Source: Erysipelotrichaceae bacterium
GTDB taxonomy: Bacteria > Bacillota_I > Bacilli_A > Erysipelotrichales > Erysipelotrichaceae
Assembly (NCBI GenBank): GCA_029227155.1
Contig: JAQXZJ010000077.1
Coordinates: 1-34,159 of the forward strand
Direction of reading: 5' to 3'
DNA: 34,159 bases
Every line of letters begins with the position of its first letter. Within the stretch, counting starts at the first letter, position 1. A program made the position numbers and the translations under genes. The notes beneath the pieces were generated by a model. The model was not told the DNA's origin, searched no databases, and was given only the letters and a program-made list of their open reading frames with translations. Positions 1 through 8,010 of the stretch are shown one piece after another.

Positions 1-1
1 G

Positions 2-145
2 ATTCAGTCGGTCGGATATGGGGTAGCAATGGGGAATGCTTATGAAGAGGTAAAACAAGTAGCGAAGGAAGTTACTGATGATAATAACCATGATGGAATT
101 GCGGTGGTTGTCAATCGTTTGTTACAGAAGGAGGAAAAAGAATGA
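2..145 (+). CDS. Cof-type HAD-superfamily phosphatase, C-terminal end (partial)
   Basis: An open frame enters at the left edge and stops with TGA at 143-145, giving 47 residues. It reads GVAMGNAYEEVKQVA followed by VTDDNNHDGIAVVV, which is the typical end of Cof-like sugar-phosphatase HAD proteins: motif IV region, then the T-x-x-N-x-x-D-G-V/I-A signature. The catalytic N-terminal part lies outside the window, so the substrate cannot be guessed. Its stop overlaps the start of the next gene (ATGA at 142-145), which implies translational coupling. The family call is fairly safe because the closing signature is very conserved. Confidence 0.8.
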   Translation: MQSVGYGVAMGNAYEEVKQVAKEVTDDNNHDGIAVVVNRLLQKEEKE

Positions 146-1140
146 AGATTGGAATTTTAGGGTCAGGTATGATTGTACCAACTCATGCAGAAACAGTAAA
201 AGAACTAGAAGGAATTTGTGATGTTGCGATTTGTTGTGAACCATCACAAATAGAACGAGCAAAAGAATTAAAAGAAACGTATCAGATGGAATGGTTGTAT
301 ACGGATTATGATGAGATGTTAAAAAATCCTGCGATTGATACGATTTATATTGCGGTACCTAATCATTTGCATTATGAGAAGAGCTTACAGGCATTACATG
401 CGGGTAAATATGTCATTTGTGAGAAACCTTTTACTACGACTGTGAAACAGGCTCAACACTTATTTGAGGAAGCGAAGAAACATAAGGTGATGATTTGGGA
501 AGCAATTACGACTATTTATTTGCCAAATGTGTTAGATATGAAACAGAAATTAGCGAATATTGGAACCGTACGAATGGTATTCTCTAATTATTCCCAATAT
601 TCATCTCGTTATGATGCATTTTGTAAAGGAACGGTATTAAGTGCATTTGATCCTAAATGTTGTGGTGGTGCATTAGAAGATATTAATATTTATAATTTAC
701 ATTTGGTTACCTGTTTATTTGGAAAACCATCTGAAGTTCATTATTTTGCCAATATACAAAAAGATATTGATACATCTGGTATGGTGGTTTTACAATATCC
801 AACATTCCAAGCAGTTTGCATTGGGGCAAAAGATTGTGGAGCACCATCATGTACGCAAATTCAGGGAGAAAAAGGGTATATTAAGACACATACGCCACCA
901 TTTATTGTGGAGTCTTATGAATGGGCGGAAAATAAAAAAGAACCGGTGAATGTGAATTGTAATGATTCAAAACAACGGATGAAGTATGAATTGTTGGCAT
1001 TTGAAGAGATGAAACAACAACAAGATTGGGATGCTTACCATAAGGCTAAGGAACATACTTTGATTGTGGTAGAAGTGGCTCAATTGGCAAGACAAAGTGC
1101 GCATTTGTCATTTGATGCAGATCGATTAGAAGGAAGATAA
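142..1140 (+). CDS. Gfo/Idh/MocA family NAD(P)-dependent oxidoreductase
   Basis: A 332-residue protein of normal family length. The N-terminal Rossmann fold begins MKIGILGSGMIVP, a dinucleotide-binding glycine loop. The conserved CEKPF motif, whose Lys is usually the catalytic/cofactor-contacting residue, is near residue 95. The C-terminal half is the expected alpha/beta substrate domain. Members oxidise or reduce sugars, inositols or dihydrodiols with NAD(P)H in the cytosol; the substrate cannot be read from sequence. The start is set by GGAGG at 129-134 and overlaps the upstream HAD phosphatase stop by four bases, so the pair is probably one operon involved in sugar or sugar-phosphate handling. 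Confidence 0.88.
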   Translation: MKIGILGSGMIVPTHAETVKELEGICDVAICCEPSQIERAKELKETYQMEWLYTDYDEMLKNPAIDTIYIAVPNHLHYEKSLQALHAGKYVICEKPFTTTVKQAQHLFEEAKKHKVMIWEAITTIYLPNVLDMKQKLANIGTVRMVFSNYSQYSSRYDAFCKGTVLSAFDPKCCGGALEDINIYNLHLVTCLFGKPSEVHYFANIQKDIDTSGMVVLQYPTFQAVCIGAKDCGAPSCTQIQGEKGYIKTHTPPFIVESYEWAENKKEPVNVNCNDSKQRMKYELLAFEEMKQQQDWDAYHKAKEHTLIVVEVAQLARQSAHLSFDADRLEGR

Positions 1141-1141
1141 A

Positions 1142-1342
1142 ATGATTGGATTGAAACGGAATACGGTTCAATTATATGATCATGAAGTGGAATGGGAAAT
1201 AGAAGCTCAAAATACTATTTGTCGCTTGCATTCAATTTTAGTTGATGTGATTCGAGATATTCAACATGTGGGTAGTACTTCGCCTATGAAAAAGAATTGC
1301 CAGGAACAATACTATGAATATGAGATAGAAATGGGGCATTGA
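1142..1342 (+). pseudogene. GrpB/UPF0157-family remnant (N-terminal part only)
   Basis: A 66-residue frame starting one base after the oxidoreductase stop. Residues 1-47 look like the N-terminus of GrpB/UPF0157 proteins: MIGLKRNTVQLYDHEVEW, then DIQHVGSTS, the family's nucleotidyltransferase-like G-S-T signature. Full members have about 170 residues and continue with a proline-rich loop and a D-x-D-type strand. Here GSTS is followed at once by an unrelated-looking 19-residue tail and a stop, with a terminator hairpin behind. The active-site Asp residues are absent, so I treat it as a deletion remnant. The reading frame is intact and a short product may still be made. It follows the oxidoreductase closely and no separate promoter is visible. 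Confidence 0.65.
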
Positions 1343-1350
1343 TTGCCCCA
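1332..1350. terminator. Bidirectional terminator between convergent units
   Basis: TGGGGCA (1332-1338) pairs with TGCCCCA (1344-1350) around a five-base loop. TTTATT follows on the plus strand and a weaker TTTCT on the minus strand. It lies exactly between the plus-strand GrpB remnant and the minus-strand UPF0126 gene, so it can serve both. Confidence 0.7.
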
Positions 1351-1351
1351 T

Positions 1352-1996
1352 TTATTCATGTAATTTCACTTTTGGTAGGTTCCATTTATAGTAATAAGCA
1401 AGCAAGCGGATGATGATGGTTGTACTAGCACTCAAAGTAATTGCAATGGTTGGTGCAACACAACGAATACAATAATAATAGACGATTCCACCACTTAAAG
1501 CAGCGACTGCATAGATTCGTTTTCGTAAGACCATTGGAATCTTCATAGCCATCATATCTCGTAAAACACCGCCTCCAATTCCGGTAATCAAACCGATAAA
1601 TAAAACGAGGAAGGCACTGTCAAATTGATGAACAAGGGCGGTGTTAATACCAATGATAACAAATATTCCTAAACCGACGGAATCAAAGATGATGTCTGCC
1701 CAGTCTAATAAGCGACGATACTTTTTAAAAGTGATCTTATTGATATAAACCAAATAGAAGCTAAATAGACTGGTTACGATAGCGATGATTGCATAGAGCG
1801 GATGTTGGAAAGCAATCGGTGGATGAATTCCAAGTAGAATATCCCGTAGGATTCCGCCTCCTATAGCAGTTACACAACCTAAAACGATGACGCCAAATAG
1901 GTCACATTCTCGTTCCATGGCTAAAATGGAACCGGAAACAGCAAATGATATCGTTCCAACTATTTCAATGAGAAATAAAATATTTTGAATATCCAT
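1352..1996 (-). CDS. UPF0126/TRIC-family membrane protein (YadS/YvgT type)
   Basis: A 214-residue, very hydrophobic protein with six to seven membrane segments, arranged as two copies of one unit. Each copy carries the family signature: GGGILRDILLG in the first half and GGGVLRDMM in the second. Bacterial UPF0126 proteins are related to trimeric intracellular cation channels, and some have been linked to glycine transport; which role applies here cannot be told. The gene is the last of a three-gene minus-strand operon, eight bases behind the M3 peptidase, and ends at the bidirectional terminator at 1332-1350. Length and both motifs are normal. Confidence 0.85.
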   Translation of the reverse strand: MDIQNILFLIEIVGTISFAVSGSILAMERECDLFGVIVLGCVTAIGGGILRDILLGIHPPIAFQHPLYAIIAIVTSLFSFYLVYINKITFKKYRRLLDWADIIFDSVGLGIFVIIGINTALVHQFDSAFLVLFIGLITGIGGGVLRDMMAMKIPMVLRKRIYAVAALSGGIVYYYCIRCVAPTIAITLSASTTIIIRLLAYYYKWNLPKVKLHE

Positions 1997-2004
1997 AAGA
2001 AAAC

Positions 2005-3699
2005 CTATAACTTCGTATCATCGACTTGATTGAGCCAATTTGCGATATATGTTGCGATTTCATGAATACATCCATCAGTGAATGGAACGGTTAGATTGGC
2101 TTCTTTTACTAGTTCAGTAAAAGATTTGGTACCACCTAATTGGCATAAATGTAAATAATCAGGCCAAGCGGTTGGATCTTTTTGATCGAATCGTTTAAAG
2201 AACTGAAGTGCACAGACTTGTGCTAAGGTGTAATCAATATAGTAGAATGGACTAGCAAAAATGTGCCCTTGTTGGAACCACCAACCTCCACGTTCTAATA
2301 GATCACATCCTTCATAATTCTTGTGTGGTAAATATTGTTTTTCTAGCGTTCTCCAACATGCTTTTCTTTGTTGAGCATCCCATTCTACATGATGATATAC
2401 TTCATGTTGGAAATGATCGACTAAAACACCATATGGCAAGAAGGTGATCGCACTAGAAAGATGGGAAAAACGATATTTATCTGCTTGATCTTTGAAAAAG
2501 AGTTCCATCCATGGCCAAGTGATAAATTCCATGCTCATGGAGTGAATTTCACAACTTTCCATGGTTGGAAAATTTAGATCAGGAATACTGATCCAACGTG
2601 ACTGATAGCTCTGGAATGCATGTCCTGCTTCATGGGTCAATACATCAATATCACCACTGGTACCATTAAAATTAGAGAAAATAAATGGGGATTGGTAATC
2701 TTCGATGTAGGTGCAATATCCACCGCTGTCTTTTCCTTTTTTTGCGACTAAATCTAATAATTCATGTTCCATCATGTAATCAAAGAATTCTCCGGTCTCT
2801 TTTGATAGTTCATGATACATTTGATTTCCGTTTGCTAAAATTTCTTCATAACTACCTTGTGGTTTTGCATTTCCATCGGTAAATTCGAAGCTTTCATCAT
2901 AATAATGAAGCGTATCATATCCTAAACGTTTCTGTTGTCGTTGGTATAGTTGGTTTGCGATTGGTACGATTTCTTCTAGAATTTGTTTTCGATAGTTCGC
3001 AACCATAGTTTCATCATAATCTAAGCGATTCATACGATAGTATCCAAGTTCAACATAATTCTCATAACCCATTTTCTTTGCCATACGGTCACGAACATGA
3101 ACCAATTGATCATAGATGGTATCAAATTCTGTTTCATGTTCTGTGAAATAGCTCATTCTGGTATCATAAGCACGTTTCCGAAATTCACGATCATTATGCA
3201 AAGTTAAGGCTTTTAATTGTGGTAAATTATATGTTTTTCCATCAAATTCTACTTCTGCCTGTGCAATTAATTTTGAATATTCGCTGGTTAAACGATTTTC
3301 TTCTTGTAATTCTTCAATGATCGATGGATCAAAAGATTTCATGCTGTATTCCAATAATTGGAAATAGACAGCAGGGATCTGTTGCTTTAACTCTTCTAGA
3401 TAAGGGCTTTGTAATAGAGCCTGTTGAAATTCATGATTCAATTGTTGATAGAGTGGCATCTGTTGATCCCAGTATTCGTTTTCTTGCACGTAAAATGGAT
3501 CTAGGGTATTAATGCTGAAACGGATGCTGGATAATGTAGCCATGGTTGATAAATGGCGTTGTTGGGTCATGATCTGTTCAAAGCAAGCATATTGTTCAAC
3601 GCTACTTTTAGCGTTTTTAAATGATTGGATCAAACGTTGCATCTCTTTTTTAAAAGCTTCATAATCTGGTCGATGATAAGCATATTCACTAAATTTCAT
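2005..3699 (-). CDS. M3-family oligoendopeptidase (PepF-like zinc metallopeptidase)
   Basis: A 564-residue cytosolic zinc metallopeptidase with no signal peptide. The zinc site is VLTHEAGHAFQ (His356, Glu357 catalytic, His360), with a third ligand in ESCEIHSMSMEF (around Glu384), the thimet-oligopeptidase arrangement. A tyrosine/histidine-rich region near residues 465-500 (GHIFASPFYYIDY) matches the M3 substrate cleft. Members cut short peptides, typically 7-17 residues, to amino acids and dipeptides. The size fits the M3B/PepF group. It is 14 bases downstream of the flavin reductase and eight bases upstream of the UPF0126 gene, so the three are co-transcribed. Confidence 0.93.
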   Translation of the reverse strand: MKFSEYAYHRPDYEAFKKEMQRLIQSFKNAKSSVEQYACFEQIMTQQRHLSTMATLSSIRFSINTLDPFYVQENEYWDQQMPLYQQLNHEFQQALLQSPYLEELKQQIPAVYFQLLEYSMKSFDPSIIEELQEENRLTSEYSKLIAQAEVEFDGKTYNLPQLKALTLHNDREFRKRAYDTRMSYFTEHETEFDTIYDQLVHVRDRMAKKMGYENYVELGYYRMNRLDYDETMVANYRKQILEEIVPIANQLYQRQQKRLGYDTLHYYDESFEFTDGNAKPQGSYEEILANGNQMYHELSKETGEFFDYMMEHELLDLVAKKGKDSGGYCTYIEDYQSPFIFSNFNGTSGDIDVLTHEAGHAFQSYQSRWISIPDLNFPTMESCEIHSMSMEFITWPWMELFFKDQADKYRFSHLSSAITFLPYGVLVDHFQHEVYHHVEWDAQQRKACWRTLEKQYLPHKNYEGCDLLERGGWWFQQGHIFASPFYYIDYTLAQVCALQFFKRFDQKDPTAWPDYLHLCQLGGTKSFTELVKEANLTVPFTDGCIHEIATYIANWLNQVDDTKL

Positions 3700-3713
3700 A
3701 TCTAAAACTCCTT

Positions 3714-4214
3714 CTATTCATTATAATAAGCGTTTACAATTTCTCCATACAAGATTTGATGATAATCTTTTTGTGGATAGTGTCTTTCTACTGCAGGATC
3801 GTTTTCTCCATGCATATCTTGACGATAGATGATTCGACACTCAATATTTAATTCACATTCTTCAATACAAGGACTAAAAACAGCTTCGGAAGCTACAGGA
3901 TGCAGATTACATGTTGCATATTTGTCGATGTCTCTTCCTGATTTAGTACCACAGATTGTTAATGCTTCTTTCAATGATCTCTGTACAGGGATATTCAAAG
4001 TGAAATCATTGGCATTTTTTAAAATACTATGAGTATGTCGTTGTGGCCGTACATATATTGTAGCGACTGGCTTGTTCCAGACGTGTCCAATGGTAGCCCA
4101 AGCAATGGTCATGGTATTGGTTTGTTCCCCATCTGTAACAGTTAAGAAGATTCCTTGTGGTAATTGTTTCATAAAATAAGGAGCTAATTCTGCTAGCGAA
4201 ATCTTTTTTTTCAT
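3714..4214 (-). CDS. Flavin reductase-like domain protein (FMN-binding split barrel)
   Basis: A 166-residue protein. Residues near the N-terminus read GIFLTVTDGEQTNTMTIAWATIGHVWNKP, the split-barrel flavin-binding fold of the flavin-reductase family (T-M-T-x-x-W motif). It then continues VATIYVRPQRHTHSILK and FTLNIP, also typical. Family members reduce or bind FMN, often supplying reduced flavin or acting on small aromatic compounds; the substrate is unknown. A longer start is possible at a GTG (4223), but that GTG belongs to the ribosome-binding site GAGGTGAG, so the ATG at 4214 is preferred. It is the first gene of the minus-strand operon with the M3 peptidase and UPF0126 protein. Confidence 0.82.
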   Translation of the reverse strand: MKKKISLAELAPYFMKQLPQGIFLTVTDGEQTNTMTIAWATIGHVWNKPVATIYVRPQRHTHSILKNANDFTLNIPVQRSLKEALTICGTKSGRDIDKYATCNLHPVASEAVFSPCIEECELNIECRIIYRQDMHGENDPAVERHYPQKDYHQILYGEIVNAYYNE

Positions 4215-4236
4215 TTTTCTCACCTCAATTTAATAT

Positions 4237-4264
4237 ATTTTATTTTCTGCTAATTATGTGTAAA
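4237..4264 (-). promoter_or_regulatory. Promoter of the flavin reductase-pepF-UPF0126 operon
   Basis: On the minus strand TTTACA (4264-4259) and TAAAAT (4242-4237) are 16 bases apart, each a five-of-six match to the vegetative consensus. The start of transcription would lie about 20 bases before the ribosome-binding site. Confidence 0.55.
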
Positions 4265-4343
4265 AATCAAGGAATCATCGGACATTTTGTAAAAATTAGA
4301 GAAAGAATAGTCTGAATTTTGTGTGAAATATGTGAGAAAGGCG

Positions 4344-4372
4344 TTGACAGCGCTTACAATAATCGCTATACT
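4344..4372 (+). promoter_or_regulatory. Promoter of nanE-EIIC-EIID, with overlapping cre site
   Basis: TTGACA (4344-4349) and TATACT (4367-4372) are separated by exactly 17 bases, a near-perfect vegetative promoter. The sequence TTGACAGCGCTTACA (4344-4358) matches the CcpA operator consensus WTGNAARCGNWWWCA at all but one position, so it overlaps the -35 box. CcpA binding here would block RNA polymerase, giving glucose repression of the PTS operon. The site and promoter are seen; regulation is inferred from known cre behaviour. Confidence 0.85.
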
Positions 4373-4399
4373 AAAAATGTCGAAGGAGTTGAGGAGAAT

Positions 4400-5116
4400 A
4401 TGAAAAGCAAAGAACAAGTATTGAATCAAATTCGTAATCAAGTATTAGTTTCTTGTCAGGCTTATGAACCAAATCCGCATGCTACTATTAATGACATGGT
4501 AAAGATGGCATTAGCTGGACAATTGGCTGGATGTAAAGGATTTAGAGCAAATCATCCTGATTATGTTCGTGCAATCCGTAAGGCAGTTGGGGAAGAACCT
4601 GTTATTATCGGTATTTGGAAAATACATACACCTGGTAATGATGTATATATTACACCAACCATGCAAGCAGTTCGTGAATTGGTGGATGCAGGATCAGATA
4701 TTATTGCATTAGATTGTACAAATCGTGTGAATGCATATGGTAAATATTGCTATGATTTAATTCCACAGATCAAGGAAGAATATCCTGATATCGTGATCAT
4801 GGCTGACTGCTCAACCTATGAAGAAGCAAAACATGCTGCTGAATTAGGGGCTGACATTGTTGCAAGTACTTTGAGTGGATATACAGAATATACATTAGAT
4901 CGTTATCCATTAGGAACAGACTTCCAATTATTAAAAGATATGGCAACGATTCCAAATGTATTTGTATTAGCTGAAGGTAGAATCTGGACGCGCGAAGAAG
5001 CTGTTACAGCATTCGAAAGTGGAGCTAGTGCATGTGTAATCGGTACGGCTATTACAAGCCCTTGGATGATTACAGATCGTTTTGTTAAAGCTGTTAATAA
5101 ACACTTTAATCGTTAA
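4400..5116 (+). CDS. nanE: N-acetylmannosamine-6-phosphate 2-epimerase
   Basis: A 238-residue TIM-barrel protein of normal NanE length. It converts N-acetylmannosamine-6-phosphate to N-acetylglucosamine-6-phosphate in sialic acid/ManNAc catabolism. Family landmarks are all present: LVSCQA at the N-terminus, GFRAN, GIWK with the catalytic Lys at 74, DVYITPT, IIALDCTNR (Asp105), MADCSTYEEA, STLSGYTEYT, and AEGRIWT with catalytic Glu192. The start at 4400 follows GGAGTTGAGGAG; an upstream in-frame extension runs through the promoter and is not used. It leads the PTS operon, which points to a substrate that enters as ManNAc-6-P or a related amino-sugar phosphate. The GIWK in place of the usual GIIK is a small deviation. 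Confidence 0.92.
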   Translation: MKSKEQVLNQIRNQVLVSCQAYEPNPHATINDMVKMALAGQLAGCKGFRANHPDYVRAIRKAVGEEPVIIGIWKIHTPGNDVYITPTMQAVRELVDAGSDIIALDCTNRVNAYGKYCYDLIPQIKEEYPDIVIMADCSTYEEAKHAAELGADIVASTLSGYTEYTLDRYPLGTDFQLLKDMATIPNVFVLAEGRIWTREEAVTAFESGASACVIGTAITSPWMITDRFVKAVNKHFNR

Positions 5117-5144
5117 TCTAGGTTATAAAATACAAAGAATGTAA

Positions 5145-5159
5145 ATGCAAACGCATTCT
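5145..5159 (+). promoter_or_regulatory. Second cre-like site, between nanE and EIIC
   Basis: ATGCAAACGCATTCT matches the CcpA operator consensus except for the last base. It includes the inverted repeat AATGC/GCATT. It lies in the 90-base gap before the EIIC ribosome-binding site. No convincing promoter is visible in the gap, so it would act as a roadblock or by looping with the cre at 4344. Confidence 0.6.
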
Positions 5160-5206
5160 GACTATTTTTAACATAATCACATCATTTCAATAAGGAGGAA
5201 AAAAAG

Positions 5207-5977
5207 ATGGGAAACATTTTACAAGCAATTATTGCTGCATTAATTGCTGGTATCTGTGAATGGGACGTCTACGGTGGTTTCCATACACAAATCTGTCGTC
5301 CAGTCGTTGTTGGTCCTTTGATGGGTTTAGCTTTAGGTGACTTATCATTAGGTTTAACAATCGGTGCTGGTCTAGAATTCGTATTCTTAGGTGTAATTTC
5401 AGTAGGAGCTGCTATTCCACCAGATGCTACTTCAGCAACTGCTTTAGCAACTGCTGTTGCATGCGTAAGTAACGGAGCTATCAATGCTAACCAAGCGGTT
5501 ACATTGGGTGTTGCATTGGCTTCTGTTGCTCAAATGTTACAAATGTTAATTTGGACAGTAAACATCACTTGGATGCACCAAGCTGACAAATCAGCTGCTG
5601 TTGGTGACATTGATGGCGTATGTAAATGGATGTACGTATCTCTTCCATTGTGGTTCTTACAAGGTGCTATTCCAGCATTCTTGCTAGTTGCATTTGGACA
5701 AGATTTAGTTGCTGGTATCGTATTACCTGGTTGGTTAAGTGATTGGTTAACATTAGCTGGTGGTATGATCGGTGCTGTCGGATTTGCAATGTTGTTCGTA
5801 TTAATGAACAAACCAAAACTTACTCCATTCTTCATGATTGGATTCGTATTGGCTGCTGCATTAGGTATGGGATTAGTTCCAACTGCTGTTTTAGGTTTAG
5901 CTGCTGCACTTCTTTATGTAAATAACGAAGGTGGACAAGCTGCTCCTGAAAAGAAAAGAAGAAGTAGAGAAGCGTAA
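5207..5977 (+). CDS. PTS mannose/fructose/sorbose family, EIIC subunit
   Basis: A 256-residue membrane protein, normal for EIIC of the mannose family. It forms the sugar channel together with EIID. The start MGNILQAIIAALIAGICEWD and the stretch RPVVVGPLMGLALGDLSLGL followed by GAGLEFVFLGVISVGAAIPPD are the family's most conserved part. About seven to eight membrane segments are visible, and the tail is short and basic (EKKRRSREA). AAGGAGG lies just upstream of the ATG. It follows nanE by 90 bases and precedes EIID by 14, so the pair forms the membrane part of the transporter. Codon use is strongly biased to one synonymous set, as in highly expressed genes, unlike the flanking housekeeping genes. 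Confidence 0.93.
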   Translation: MGNILQAIIAALIAGICEWDVYGGFHTQICRPVVVGPLMGLALGDLSLGLTIGAGLEFVFLGVISVGAAIPPDATSATALATAVACVSNGAINANQAVTLGVALASVAQMLQMLIWTVNITWMHQADKSAAVGDIDGVCKWMYVSLPLWFLQGAIPAFLLVAFGQDLVAGIVLPGWLSDWLTLAGGMIGAVGFAMLFVLMNKPKLTPFFMIGFVLAAALGMGLVPTAVLGLAAALLYVNNEGGQAAPEKKRRSREA

Positions 5978-5991
5978 GGGGGGAAACGAAA

Positions 5992-6888
5992 ATGGCTGAA
6001 AAGAAAATTACTCAATCTGATATTAATTCAGTATATTGGCGCTCATTCTTTGATATGGGATGTATCAACTATGAACGTTTCCAAACTTTAGGTTATATCT
6101 TTGCATTCCAAAAAGTTTTCAAAAAATTATATGGCGATGATAAAGAAAAAATGACTAGAGCTTGCTTACGTCATATGGAAATGTTTAACACAATGCCTTT
6201 GTTTATTCCTGTAATTCAAGGTACAACATTGGCTTTGGAAGAAAAAATTGCTAACGCTGGACCAGATGAAGATACAACAGAACTTGAAGATTCTGTCAAC
6301 AACATTAAAGTTGGTTTGATGGGACCATTCGCTGGTATCGGTGACTCTTTAGGTTGGGGTACTATCCGTCCAATCGTATGTTCAATCGGTGCTTCTATGG
6401 CTGCTTCTGGTAGCGTTGCTGGACCAATTGTTACATTAGTATTATGGAACGTATTTAACTTTGCATTCCGTTACTATACATTAGTTTACGGTTACAAAGC
6501 TGGAACATCTATGTTATCAACAATCAAATCTTCTAACATCGTAGAAAAAATCTCTACTGGTGCTTCAGTATTAGGTTTGATGATCTTAGGTGTATTAACT
6601 GCTGCATGGGTATCATTGAAGACTGGTATCACATTCTCAGTAACAGGTACTGCTCTTGAAACAGCTGCTGATGGAACTGTTCAAGAAGTTGAAAAAGTCA
6701 TCACAACAAGTATCCAAGATGAATTGGATAAATTAATTCCTGGTATTCTTCCATTGTGCTTAGTTATGTTCTTAGCTCAATTGATGAAAAAAGGATGGAC
6801 AACAACAAAACTTATCGTATTAGTATTCGGTATCGCACTAGCTTCTACATTGATCGCAATGTTCACTGGTGTTAAGATCTTCATGTAA
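5992..6888 (+). CDS. PTS mannose/fructose/sorbose family, EIID subunit
   Basis: A 298-residue partner of EIIC. The N-terminal cytosolic part contains VYWRSFFDMGCINYERFQ, the conserved EIID opening (W-R-S/W-x-x-x-x-x-N-Y-E-R). It continues with MFNTMPLFIPVIQG and GLMGPFAGIGDSLGWGTIRP, the family's glycine-rich membrane motif. About four to five membrane segments are in the second half, the last ending at the C-terminus. The gene starts after a GGGGGG-rich ribosome-binding site at 5978-5983 and is followed by a strong terminator, so nanE-EIIC-EIID is one transcript. The cytosolic EIIA and EIIB come from a separate promoter downstream. Confidence 0.93.
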   Translation: MAEKKITQSDINSVYWRSFFDMGCINYERFQTLGYIFAFQKVFKKLYGDDKEKMTRACLRHMEMFNTMPLFIPVIQGTTLALEEKIANAGPDEDTTELEDSVNNIKVGLMGPFAGIGDSLGWGTIRPIVCSIGASMAASGSVAGPIVTLVLWNVFNFAFRYYTLVYGYKAGTSMLSTIKSSNIVEKISTGASVLGLMILGVLTAAWVSLKTGITFSVTGTALETAADGTVQEVEKVITTSIQDELDKLIPGILPLCLVMFLAQLMKKGWTTTKLIVLVFGIALASTLIAMFTGVKIFM

Positions 6889-6913
6889 TACGAACGTTGT
6901 TATTCGGATTTAT

Positions 6914-6942
6914 AAGGCTCCTCCAAATAGAGGAGCCTTTTT
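6914..6942 (+). terminator. Terminator of the nanE-EIIC-EIID operon
   Basis: AAGGCTCCTC (6914-6923) pairs perfectly with GAGGAGCCTT (6930-6939) around the loop CAAATA, followed by a run of T. This strong Rho-independent terminator separates the membrane subunits from the EIIA/EIIB genes. Confidence 0.9.
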
Positions 6943-6996
6943 AAAAAAAATAGCAATAAATTTATTTTCTTGTATAGAAAAATTTGTTTAAACATA

Positions 6997-7052
6997 GTTA
7001 CAAATGAATTCATTTGTGCTATGATTAAGTAAAGTTGGTGTAAGCGATTACA
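6997..7052 (+). promoter_or_regulatory. Promoter of EIIA-EIIB-EIIB with palindromic operator and cre
   Basis: An extended -10, TGC followed by TATGAT (7020-7025), has GTTACA (6997-7002) 17 bases upstream. The spacer holds a perfect 18-bp palindrome, ACAAATGAATTCATTTGT (7000-7017), a likely repressor site. GTGTAAGCGATTACA (7038-7052) fits the CcpA consensus with one mismatch and lies a few bases downstream of the expected transcription start, a roadblock position. The sequence elements are seen; the regulator of the palindrome is not identifiable here. Confidence 0.75.
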
Positions 7053-7094
7053 TGGCAGCTTATGAAAATTTGTATTATGTAATAGGAGGAAAAA

Positions 7095-7484
7095 ATGACA
7101 AAAATTATCTTAACAGCTCATGGTGAATTATCTAGTGCATTATTGTATTCTGTAGGTATGATTGCTGGTCAACAAGATCCAGAACAAGTTGCAGCAGTCA
7201 ATTTCTATCCAGATGACAGTTTGGAAACTTTAAAAGCACGCATTGAAGAAAAAATTGTTCAATTTAATCCAGAAGAAAATCATGTTATTATTTTCTGTGA
7301 TTTGAAATCTGGTTCACCATTCAATGCAAGTTTCTTATTATCTAAGAAATACAAAGTTACTATCGTTTATGGAATGAATTTACCAATGTTATTAGAAATC
7401 TTATTGATGAAAGATATGTATACTTCACGTGAAGAATTACAACCTGTTATCGAAATGTGCAAAGATAGCGTTGGAATGATGTAA
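7095..7484 (+). CDS. PTS mannose-family EIIA domain protein
   Basis: A 129-residue cytosolic phosphocarrier. It starts MTKIILTAHGELSSALLYSV; His9 in the AHG motif is the residue that receives phosphate from HPr. The FCDLKSGSPFNAS segment around residues 69-81 corresponds to the EIIA-Man D-x-x-G-G/S-S-P-x-N-x-A motif. It is a free-standing EIIA rather than fused to EIIB as in E. coli ManX. AGGAGG precedes the ATG. It is the first gene of the second PTS transcript and is followed after 21 bases by an EIIB. It must work with the EIIC/EIID encoded just upstream. Confidence 0.92.
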   Translation: MTKIILTAHGELSSALLYSVGMIAGQQDPEQVAAVNFYPDDSLETLKARIEEKIVQFNPEENHVIIFCDLKSGSPFNASFLLSKKYKVTIVYGMNLPMLLEILLMKDMYTSREELQPVIEMCKDSVGMM

Positions 7485-7505
7485 GAGTAAAGAGAGGAAT
7501 CAAAT

Positions 7506-7994
7506 ATGGCAGTTGAAATTTTTAGAGTTGACGAAAGAATGTTACATGGACAAGTTGTTACTACATTCTCTAAAGTATTAAATATTGATGAATATATCGT
7601 AGTTAACGATGTTGTAGCAAAAGACGAAGAACAAAGAACTTTGTTAGAATTAGCTTTACCTGTAGGCGCACAATTTGACTGTGTAAGCTGTAAAACATTT
7701 GCACAAATCGACGCAGAAAACGATTACTGGGGAGAGCATACATTTGTAGTATTCCGTTATATCGATGATGCTTTGGAATGTGTTAAATTAGGTGCTAAGA
7801 TTAAAAAATTAAATGTTGGTGGTATGTATTCTCGTCCAAATCGTCCAACAGAAGTAAAAGAAGAAATTGCATTGTTTGTCGACGATCATGATAGAGAAGT
7901 GTTCCGTGAATTGGAAAACTTAGGTGTTGAATTAACCTATCGTGTTTCATTCTATAATAATGAATTACCATTAAATAAAGTAGTAAAATACTAA
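7506..7994 (+). CDS. PTS mannose-family EIIB subunit (first copy, intact)
   Basis: A 162-residue cytosolic EIIB that takes phosphate from EIIA and passes it to the incoming sugar. The phosphorylation site RVDERMLHGQV carries His14 with the flanking Arg11 and Gln16 that the family conserves. The middle shows YIVVNDVVAKDE and LALPVGAQF, the usual EIIB-Man core. It is about half identical by eye to the next EIIB gene, and both share the block ENDYWG...TFVVFR. It lies between EIIA and the second EIIB in the same transcript, with AGAGGAAT as ribosome-binding site. Confidence 0.92.
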   Translation: MAVEIFRVDERMLHGQVVTTFSKVLNIDEYIVVNDVVAKDEEQRTLLELALPVGAQFDCVSCKTFAQIDAENDYWGEHTFVVFRYIDDALECVKLGAKIKKLNVGGMYSRPNRPTEVKEEIALFVDDHDREVFRELENLGVELTYRVSFYNNELPLNKVVKY

Positions 7995-8010
7995 AAAGGA
8001 GAAATAATAA

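Noticed and set aside
5269-5835. Long open frames on the minus strand opposite EIIC (71 and 101 codons)
   Set aside because: They arise from the biased codon use of the highly expressed EIIC gene, have no ribosome-binding site and show no known domain.
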